Shown: piece after piece, positions 7,662-13,239 of the stretch
How positions within the stretch are numbered: position 1 is the stretch's first letter
How the letters are laid out: each line of letters opens with the position of its first letter
Assembly: GCA_964600075.1 (NCBI GenBank)
Contig: CAZRIE010000116.1
Location: forward strand, 1-13,239
Direction: 5' to 3'
Length of the DNA stretch: 13,239 bases
From: CAZRIE01 sp964600075
GTDB taxonomy: Bacteria > Bacteroidota > Bacteroidia > Flavobacteriales > Flavobacteriaceae
Position numbers and translations under genes: made by a program
The notes under the pieces: generated by a model
Told to the model about the DNA's origin: nothing
What the model saw: the letters and a program-made list of their open reading frames with translations, nothing else
Databases searched by the model: none

Positions 7662-7668
7662 ATTTTTG
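7661..7668 (+). promoter_or_regulatory. candidate internal promoter -7 element TATTTTTG before the imelysin gene
   Basis: An exact TAnnTTTG match, 29 bases before the ATG at 7698, overlapping the T-tract of the terminator. No proper -33 TTG is seen, so it may be weak or activator-dependent. Confidence 0.4.
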
Positions 7669-7671
7669 TGC

Positions 7672-7694
7672 TTAATTAGAATAAATAAAAATAA
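7672..7694. promoter_or_regulatory. candidate operator copy 4 before the imelysin gene
   Basis: This 23-mer is identical to copy 1 (6124-6146) at 20 of 23 positions, starting TTAATTAGAAT and ending AAAAATAA. Internal symmetry is weak (7 of 11). It ends 3 bases before the imelysin ATG, downstream of the candidate internal promoter. Confidence 0.5.
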
Positions 7695-7697
7695 GCT

Positions 7698-8831
7698 ATG
7701 AAGAAGTTTTTGGGAGGGTTACTTTTTTTAACCTTGGTTTGGGCATGTTCTTCGGATAATGGAAGTGGCTCCGTATCAGATGATGACCCAGGTCCAGGTC
7801 CGGTCAGTTTTGAAAGAGGCCCTATGTTGACGAATTGGGCAGATAATATCATTATACCTTCCTATGAGGCATTTACTACCGAGATTGAAAATTTGAATAC
7901 TTCTTTTGATGCCTTCACGGCAGAAGCTAGCACATCGAATTTAGTTTTGTTTAGAGCTTCGTGGTTGTCCGCCTACAAGACATGGCAACAGGTTTCCATG
8001 TTTGAAATCGGACCTGCCGAAACGGAGGGACTTCGTTTGAACATGAATATCTATCCGACGGATGCCGCAAAAATAGAAAGCCATATCGCTGTGGGTAGCT
8101 ATGACCTTTCGTTGTCTTCCAATAGAGATTCCAAAGGTTTTCCGGCCTTGGATTATTTGATAAATGGTCTGGGAGAGACAGATGGCGCTATTGTTTCCAA
8201 GTATAACGCAGCGAATAAAGAAGCGTTGATCGCATATACTGCGGCTGTTTTGGCAGATATGACTACGCTTTCGACCAAGGTGCTAGCGGATTGGAAACAA
8301 TCGTACCGTGATGCTTTTATCTCTAATGATGGTGCGTCTGCGACTGCTTCAGTAGACCGTTTTGTAAACGATTATATCTTTTATTACGAGAAGTTTTTAA
8401 GAGCGGGTAAAATGGGCATTCCGTTAGGTGTTTTTTCAGGAAGTACCCTTCCTGAAAAAGTAGAGGCCTTTTACAAAGTCGATGTTTCAAACGAACTATT
8501 TTTAGAGGGTTTGAATGCGGTACAGGATTTCTTTAACGGAAAGCACTATGGAAAAAGTAGTTCTGGTGAAAGCCTGGCCTCTTATTTAGACGCCCTAAAT
8601 ACCATAAAAGATGGTGAAGACTTAAAGAAATTGATAAATGATCAGTTCAATACGGCGCGTACCATGGTCTCTGGCCTGGCCGTTTTCCATGAAGAAATTG
8701 TAAATAACGTGCCACCTACCAATATGCTTTTAGCCTATGATGAGGTACAGCGTGCTATTCCGTTTTTGAAAGTAGATATGGTCTCCGCAATGAGTATCAG
8801 TATCGATTTTGTTGATGCCGATGGCGATTAG
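7698..8831 (+). CDS. imelysin family (M75-like) lipoprotein
   Basis: A 377-residue lipoprotein with signal 1-16 and a lipobox-like LVWAC (Cys17), then an Asp/Gly/Pro-rich linker with PGPGPVS. The imelysin-like helical domain runs about 42-372. Typical features are WADNIIIPSYEAF (47-59), WLSAYKTWQQVSMFEIGPAE (89-108) and the central GFPALDYLI at 147-155. The family's classical metal motif is GxHxxE; here the same place reads GFPALDY, so His is Pro and Glu is Asp. This points to the imelysin-like branch with a ligand site differing from the EfeO/IrpA type. Imelysins are iron-regulated proteins linked to iron uptake, not proven peptidases. Its TAG stop abuts the start of the HTTM gene, so translation is probably coupled. 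Confidence 0.9.
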   Translation: MKKFLGGLLFLTLVWACSSDNGSGSVSDDDPGPGPVSFERGPMLTNWADNIIIPSYEAFTTEIENLNTSFDAFTAEASTSNLVLFRASWLSAYKTWQQVSMFEIGPAETEGLRLNMNIYPTDAAKIESHIAVGSYDLSLSSNRDSKGFPALDYLINGLGETDGAIVSKYNAANKEALIAYTAAVLADMTTLSTKVLADWKQSYRDAFISNDGASATASVDRFVNDYIFYYEKFLRAGKMGIPLGVFSGSTLPEKVEAFYKVDVSNELFLEGLNAVQDFFNGKHYGKSSSGESLASYLDALNTIKDGEDLKKLINDQFNTARTMVSGLAVFHEEIVNNVPPTNMLLAYDEVQRAIPFLKVDMVSAMSISIDFVDADGD

Positions 8832-10202
8832 ATGATGATATCTTTCACGAATAAACACATACACGCCCCAGTAGAGGCCGCCCCTTTGGCGGTCTTTCGT
8901 ATTTTATTCGGTTTAATGATGCTTTTTAGCATCGTTCGGTTTTGGAGCTATGGATGGATTAATAAATTATATGTTCAGCCGAAACTTTTTTTCTCGTACT
9001 ATGGTTTTGAATGGATACGACCCATTGGTAACTATACCTATATCATTTTTATTATTTGTGGGCTTTCGGCCATATTCGTCGCTTTAGGTTATAAATATAA
9101 AATAGCGATTATCGCTTTTTTCCTCAGTTTCACCTATATCGAATTGATGGATAAGACGACATATTTAAACCATTACTATTTTATTAGTATCCTCAGTTTT
9201 TTAATGATATTTCTGCCGGCCAATGCCTACTTTTCGGTCGATGCCTTTAAGAACTCTAAAAAGGCCTTTCAATACATTCCAGCATGGACGATTAACAGTA
9301 TAAAACTAGTTTTAGGTATTGTGTATTTCTATGCAGGCCTGGCCAAACTGAATTCCGACTGGCTTTTTAAGGCGATGCCTTTGAAAATATGGCTTCCTTC
9401 TAAATTTGATATTCCTTTAATAGGTCAATTTTTGCACCAAGAATGGGTACAGTATGCCTTTAGTTGGTTTGGCGCAGGCTATGATTTGGCGATTCCATTT
9501 TTACTTTTATATCGAAAGACAAGACCCTTTGCATTTGTATTGGTCGTAATTTTTCATGTCTTGACACGAGTGCTTTTTCCTATTGGTATGTTTCCGTATA
9601 TCATGATTATTTCTACATTGATATTTTTTGATGCCAACCTACATCATAATATACTGCATCGTTTGAGTGCTGTATTGAAAATCGGGAAAGAAAAATTTGA
9701 CAATCATAAATGTCTTGTTTTAAATAACAACGCTATCACCAAACTTAGGTTGGGAGTTGTGACTTTATTTTTAATAGTCCAGTTACTATTGCCGTTCAGG
9801 TATTTAGCGTATCCTGGAGAATTGTTCTGGACAGAGGAAGGTTATCGGTTTTCATGGCGGGTCATGTTGATGGAAAAATCTGGTTATGCCCAGTTTAAAG
9901 TGGTCAATGGAGAAACGGGAAGATGGTTCTATGTCAACAATTCTGATTTTCTGACGCCTTTCCAAGAAAAACAAATGGCCTTTCAACCCGATTTTATTTT
10001 AGAATATGCCCACTATCTAAAAAATCATTTTGAAAAGGACGGGCATAAAAATTTGCAGGTATATGTTGATTGTCAAGTTACATTGAACGGTAGGTTGAGC
10101 ACCAAGTATATTGACCCAAAAGTTGACCTCGCCCAAGAGCTGGAATCGTTCAAACATAAAGATTGGATAACACCATTTAAAGATGAGATTAAAGGTATTT
10201 AG
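8832..10202 (+). CDS. HTTM / vitamin K-dependent gamma-carboxylase family membrane protein
   Basis: A 456-residue inner-membrane protein with the VKG-carboxylase/HTTM layout. Several helices lie between about 20 and 330, and a C-terminal extracytoplasmic part covers about 335-456. Family landmarks are AAPLAVFRILFGLMML (16-31), TTYLNHYYFISIL (109-121), YAGLAKLNSDWLFKAMPL (167-184), FHVLTRVLFPIGMFPY (241-256) and FSWRVMLMEKSGY (340-352), with a late VYVDCQVTLNGR. Lys172 lies at the position of the lysine in the human enzyme's KKLDADW segment that is tied to catalysis. In animals the enzyme carboxylates Glu to Gla with reduced vitamin K; the bacterial substrate is unknown. ATG-ATG follows the imelysin stop with no gap, and its 3' end overlaps the receptor gene by 20 bases, placing it inside an iron-type operon. 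Confidence 0.9.
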   Translation: MMISFTNKHIHAPVEAAPLAVFRILFGLMMLFSIVRFWSYGWINKLYVQPKLFFSYYGFEWIRPIGNYTYIIFIICGLSAIFVALGYKYKIAIIAFFLSFTYIELMDKTTYLNHYYFISILSFLMIFLPANAYFSVDAFKNSKKAFQYIPAWTINSIKLVLGIVYFYAGLAKLNSDWLFKAMPLKIWLPSKFDIPLIGQFLHQEWVQYAFSWFGAGYDLAIPFLLLYRKTRPFAFVLVVIFHVLTRVLFPIGMFPYIMIISTLIFFDANLHHNILHRLSAVLKIGKEKFDNHKCLVLNNNAITKLRLGVVTLFLIVQLLLPFRYLAYPGELFWTEEGYRFSWRVMLMEKSGYAQFKVVNGETGRWFYVNNSDFLTPFQEKQMAFQPDFILEYAHYLKNHFEKDGHKNLQVYVDCQVTLNGRLSTKYIDPKVDLAQELESFKHKDWITPFKDEIKGI

Positions 10203-12654
10203 CATACTATTATTTTTGATTTTCATCATTCCTGCTTGGGGTCAAATGGCCATTTCCGGGAGTGTTGTAAATCAAGAAGGCAAACCTGTTGAGAATGCAG
10301 AGGTTTATCTTAAAGAGTTACGACGTTTAGAAACGACAAGGGCCAATGGTAGTTTTGAGTTTTCCAATGTTCCAGGGGGAAAATATACGGTCATCGTTTT
10401 TGCTTTTGAATATGAAGTTTTAGAAATAGCATTGACTTATGATAGTCCAATGAATTTTGAAATACAATTGGAGCCATTACAAACCAAAAACCTTACTGAA
10501 GTAGTAATGATCCAAAGGCGGGAACGTATTTTTGCGTTAAAACAATTAAAAAAAGTAGAGGGTACGGCCATATATGCAGGTAAAAAAAGCGAGGTGGTGC
10601 TTTTAGACGGTATTACAGGAAATTTGGCGGCCAACAACCCCAGACAGATTTATAGTCAAGTTGTGGGACTCAATATTTACGAAAACGGCGATGCAGGTCT
10701 GCAATTGAATATTGGGGGCAGGGGACTGGACCCCAACCGTACTGCCAATTTCAATACACGCCAAAATGGCTATGATATCAGTGCCGATGTTTTAGGATAT
10801 CCTGAAAGTTACTATACACCACCAGCGGAAGCTTTAGAGGAAATCCAAGTAGTGCGTGGGGCGGCATCTTTGCAGTACGGGACACAGTTTGGTGGACTGG
10901 TTAACTTCAAGTTCAAAAAACCGAATCCAAATAAAAAAATAGAACTCGTCACGAGACAAACATTGGGTTCGTATAATCTTTTTACAAGCTTTAATAGTTT
11001 GGGTGGTACGGTGGGGAAATTAAGTTACTATACCTATTTTAATTACAAAGAGGGTAATGGGTTTCGACCGAATTCCAGCTACAATAGCAGAAACTATTTT
11101 GCACATGTTGGATATCAATTTTCCGATAAAACTAAAGTGACGGTAGAAACTACGTTCTTAAACTATCTTGCGAAACAGCCCGGTGGACTGACTGACGCTC
11201 AATTTCTGGAAGACCCTACTTTTAGCAATAGGGAACGAAATTGGTTCAATGTAGATTGGAAACTGTATTCTTTGCGTTTAGACCATCAATTTTCTTCAAA
11301 AACAGATTTTAGTTTAAATCTTTTTGGGTTAGATGCCTCAAGAAAAGCATTGGGTTTTCGAACCAATCGTGTTTCTCAACCAGACGACCCGGAAGAGCCA
11401 AGGGAACTTCTAATCGATAATTTTAAGAACTGGGGTGCGGAAGCAAGGGTTTTAACACGCTATAAGCTATGGGGAGATGAATCAGCTTTATTATTAGGCT
11501 CTAAATTTTATAAAACCAATAACGACCAAAGGCAAGGGCCTGGTACAACAGCAGCAAATCCCGATTTTAATTTTGCCGATGCTACGTTCCCGAATTACGA
11601 ACGCCAGTCGCAATTTGATTTTCCTAATTTGAATGTTGCTTTTTTTGGTGAAAACATATTCAACATAACCCCCAAGTTTACCTTAACGCCCGGTTTCCGT
11701 TTGGAACATATAAAAACAGAAAGTGAAGGGAGTTATAAAAATATTGTATTGGATCTGGCCGGAAACCCGATCTTGAACGAAGAAATTGAGGATAATAGAA
11801 CTTTTGATAGAACTTTTTTGTTGTTAGGATTGGGCGCTACATATAAGGTATTGCCAAATGTTGAACTTTATGGCAATATTTCACAGAATTATAGGTCCGT
11901 AACCTTTAGCGATATTAGAGTAGTAAACCCTTCTTTTCAAGTAGACCCAAATATTAGCGATGAAGATGGCTTCACAGCTGATTTAGGGTTTCGCGGAAGA
12001 CATGAAGATATCTTGACCTTTGATGTGAGTGGTTTTGGACTGTTATACGATAATCGATTAGGGGAGATTCTAAAACCAGCTACACGAACCGATGAAAATG
12101 GAAATGAAATTGAAACGGGAGGCATAGTGCGTTTTAGAGGAAACATTGGCACAGCATTTATGTATGGTTTAGAGAGTTTTGGGAATTGGAGCATAAAGGA
12201 AACTTTTTTTCCGACTTTGGAAAAATTGAAACTAAATTATTTTTTGAATTTGGCCTTGACCAATTCCGAATACTTGTCCTCTGAAGAAAACAATGTAGAA
12301 GGCAACCAGGTAGAATTTATACCGAATGTCAACTTAAAAACAGGATTGAACTTTGGCTATGCCAATCTTTTGGGAAGTTTGCAATACACATATCTGTCCA
12401 AACAATTTACCGATGCCACCAATGCCCCACAAGATATAAATGATAATCAACGAGGCATAGAGGGTGAAATTCCTGCTTATGACATAATGGATTTTTCATT
12501 ATCCTATACCTACAAAAAATGGAAATTAGAGGCAGGTGTCAATAATGTTTTAGATAATAGCTATTTTACAAGAAGGGCCACGGGGTATCCCGGTCCGGGT
12601 ATTATTCCTTCAGAACCTAGAACTTTTTACACAACATTACAATTTAAATTATAA
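10183..12654 (+). CDS. TonB-dependent outer-membrane receptor, FecA-like
   Basis: An 823-residue receptor that would import a chelated metal, haem or other ligand across the outer membrane using TonB/ExbBD energy. A signal peptide (1-20, cleaved after AWG) is followed by a carboxypeptidase-regulatory-like beta-sandwich (about 23-98, with GSVVNQEGKPVENAEV), usual for Bacteroidota receptors. A possible TonB box (TEVVMI, 105-110) precedes the plug (about 125-245), which holds IGGRGLDPNRTANF and EIQVVRGAASLQYGTQFGG, a FecA-type pattern. The 22-strand barrel fills the rest to the terminal FYTTLQFKL. The ATG at 10183 gives the only complete signal peptide and overlaps the HTTM gene by 20 bases. The context (imelysin, haem-binding protein) argues for iron or haem, but copper or another metal is not excluded. 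No SusD partner is present. Confidence 0.95.
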   Translation: MRLKVFSILLFLIFIIPAWGQMAISGSVVNQEGKPVENAEVYLKELRRLETTRANGSFEFSNVPGGKYTVIVFAFEYEVLEIALTYDSPMNFEIQLEPLQTKNLTEVVMIQRRERIFALKQLKKVEGTAIYAGKKSEVVLLDGITGNLAANNPRQIYSQVVGLNIYENGDAGLQLNIGGRGLDPNRTANFNTRQNGYDISADVLGYPESYYTPPAEALEEIQVVRGAASLQYGTQFGGLVNFKFKKPNPNKKIELVTRQTLGSYNLFTSFNSLGGTVGKLSYYTYFNYKEGNGFRPNSSYNSRNYFAHVGYQFSDKTKVTVETTFLNYLAKQPGGLTDAQFLEDPTFSNRERNWFNVDWKLYSLRLDHQFSSKTDFSLNLFGLDASRKALGFRTNRVSQPDDPEEPRELLIDNFKNWGAEARVLTRYKLWGDESALLLGSKFYKTNNDQRQGPGTTAANPDFNFADATFPNYERQSQFDFPNLNVAFFGENIFNITPKFTLTPGFRLEHIKTESEGSYKNIVLDLAGNPILNEEIEDNRTFDRTFLLLGLGATYKVLPNVELYGNISQNYRSVTFSDIRVVNPSFQVDPNISDEDGFTADLGFRGRHEDILTFDVSGFGLLYDNRLGEILKPATRTDENGNEIETGGIVRFRGNIGTAFMYGLESFGNWSIKETFFPTLEKLKLNYFLNLALTNSEYLSSEENNVEGNQVEFIPNVNLKTGLNFGYANLLGSLQYTYLSKQFTDATNAPQDINDNQRGIEGEIPAYDIMDFSLSYTYKKWKLEAGVNNVLDNSYFTRRATGYPGPGIIPSEPRTFYTTLQFKL

Positions 12655-12665
12655 ACCCAAACATC

Positions 12666-13085
12666 ATGAAAATCATCAAAAAAAGCCTAGTAGCTTTACT
12701 GGTACTTTTAGTAGCCCTTCAATTGTATCGTCCTGAAAAGAATGAGGCTGAAATGCGTGATGTTGCGGCATTTGAAAGTGAAACTAGTCCCAATGGGGAA
12801 GTTGTAGCTATTTTGGAAAACAAGTGTTATGATTGCCATAGCAATAAAACAGTATACCAATGGTATGCCGATGTTGCTCCTATCTCCCTTTGGATAGCTG
12901 ACCATGTTGAAGAGGGGAATGAGCATTTCAACGTTTCGCAATGGGAAACTTATGACGATAAGAAAAAGGATCATAAACTAGAAGAGCTCATCGAGGAAGT
13001 CGAAGAGAGCGAAATGCCATTGAACGAATACACCTGGACGCATGAAGGAATTACCGAAGGTGAAAAAGAAACTATAATTGCTTGA
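12666..13085 (+). CDS. haem-binding domain (Haem_bd, CxxCH) protein, ends at a premature-looking TGA
   Basis: A 139-residue protein with an N-terminal signal or anchor segment (about 7-20) and the Haem_bd domain. CYDCH at 54-58 attaches a c-type haem, and YQWYADVAPISLWIADHV (64-81), DKKKDHKLEELIEEVEE (98-114) and EMPL with Met117, a possible second axial ligand, follow the family pattern. It would carry electrons or reduce the imported ligand in the periplasm. The end is odd: the reading stops at IIA-TGA, and the same frame continues AKQARTNYKAE to TAA at 13119-13121. Family members typically read IxxWAxxxRxxY there, so TGA seems to replace a Trp codon (TGG). It starts 11 bases after the receptor gene, so it is the last gene of the operon. 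Confidence 0.88.
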   Translation: MKIIKKSLVALLVLLVALQLYRPEKNEAEMRDVAAFESETSPNGEVVAILENKCYDCHSNKTVYQWYADVAPISLWIADHVEEGNEHFNVSQWETYDDKKKDHKLEELIEEVEESEMPLNEYTWTHEGITEGEKETIIA

Positions 13086-13094
13086 GCCAAGCAA
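13078..13094. repeat. inverted repeat around the haem-protein stop codon
   Basis: TTGCTTG (13078-13084) and CAAGCAA (13088-13094) are perfect 7-bp arms with the 3-base centre AGC. No T-run follows, so it is a poor intrinsic terminator. The first centre base is the last base of the TGA. Confidence 0.6.
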
Positions 13095-13172
13095 GCTAGA
13101 ACCAATTATAAAGCTGAATAAACAGTCATTTTGACAATATCGATTAACCAATTAAATTCACTACATTTATAC

Positions 13173-13192
13173 GCAATTAAATTCTTAATTGC
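13173..13192. promoter_or_regulatory. perfect 8-bp inverted repeat directly before guaB
   Basis: Arms GCAATTAA (13173-13180) and TTAATTGC (13185-13192) with loop ATTC, ending 1 base before the guaB ATG. It could be an operator or an mRNA hairpin over the ribosome-binding region. No known motif is recognised. Confidence 0.55.
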
Positions 13193-13193
13193 T

Positions 13194-13239
13194 ATGCAAG
13201 CCCACCTCAATAAAATTCTTGGAGAAGGTCTCACTTACG
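13194..13239 (+). CDS. guaB: IMP dehydrogenase, N-terminal fragment cut by the window end
   Basis: Only 15 codons are visible. The reading MQAHLNKILGEGLTY matches the very conserved start of Bacteroidota GuaB, which continues '..DDVLLVPxYSxVLP'. GuaB oxidises IMP to XMP, the committed step of GMP synthesis, using NAD. The ATG at 13194 is the only start giving this N-terminus. No convincing -33/-7 promoter is seen; TACATTTA at 13162-13169 is one base off TAnnTTTG. The gene lies 72 bases after the extended reading frame of the haem-binding gene and is functionally unrelated to it. Confidence 0.85.
   Translation, partial: MQAHLNKILGEGLTY

Noticed and set aside
10183..12654. SusC-type glycan receptor (polysaccharide utilisation locus)
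   Set aside because: The receptor is only 823 residues, has a FecA-like plug and no SusD partner or CAZyme neighbour; iron-linked neighbours fit better.
12666..13121. UGA decoded as Trp in this organism, to explain the haem-protein stop
   Set aside because: Other genes here (366-803, the HMG-CoA lyase and the DUF4856 gene) end in TGA at natural lengths and use TGG for Trp.
1..13239. CRISPR array, tRNA or rRNA genes
   Set aside because: No regularly spaced repeats and no tRNA- or rRNA-like stretches were seen.

Overview
The window looks like chromosomal DNA from a marine-type member of the Flavobacteriaceae (Bacteroidota). The evidence is low-to-moderate GC, A-rich start regions without strong Shine-Dalgarno sites, several promoters of the TAnnTTTG type, SCSS/ACSS-type lipoproteins, a carboxypeptidase-regulatory-like extension on the TonB-dependent receptor, and a DUF4856-imelysin-HTTM-TonB receptor-haem-binding gene order. 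UGA acts as a normal stop in several genes.

Left part (1-5695). It begins with the decayed C-terminal end of an IS200/IS605-type transposase, readable in one frame with two internal stops. Next come a small secreted helical protein, pyrD (class 2 dihydroorotate dehydrogenase), a minus-strand secreted Dabb-domain protein, a LysE/RhtB-type exporter from a GTG start, a hydroxymethylglutaryl-CoA lyase, and a secreted esterase fused to cupin domains. The esterase gene runs into a block of exactly 100 Ns (5696-5795), a conventional scaffold gap. Its 3' end is missing, and linkage across the gap rests on the scaffold alone.

Right part (5796-13239). A minus-strand small Cys-containing protein of unknown function, cut by the gap, is divergent from a five-gene plus-strand cluster: DUF4856 lipoprotein, imelysin-like lipoprotein, a membrane protein of the vitamin K-dependent gamma-carboxylase/HTTM family, a FecA-like TonB-dependent receptor, and a CxxCH haem-binding-domain protein. 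The first two genes are separated by a good intrinsic terminator, then a second promoter-like element. The last four are tightly packed (0 nt gap, 20 nt overlap, 11 nt gap). At least four copies of a 23-bp imperfect palindrome (arm TTATTTAGATT) lie at the promoters of this cluster and of the divergent gene, suggesting one metal-responsive regulon. The first codons of guaB (IMP dehydrogenase) close the window, preceded by a perfect 8-bp inverted repeat.

The right-hand cluster is best read as an iron or haem-linked uptake system: a TonB receptor for import through the outer membrane, surface or periplasmic lipoproteins that bind metal or ligand, a haem protein, and a membrane enzyme of the gamma-carboxylase family whose role in such operons is unexplained. 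The haem-binding gene ends at TGA exactly where the family normally has Trp, and the expected C-terminal tail is still readable after it.
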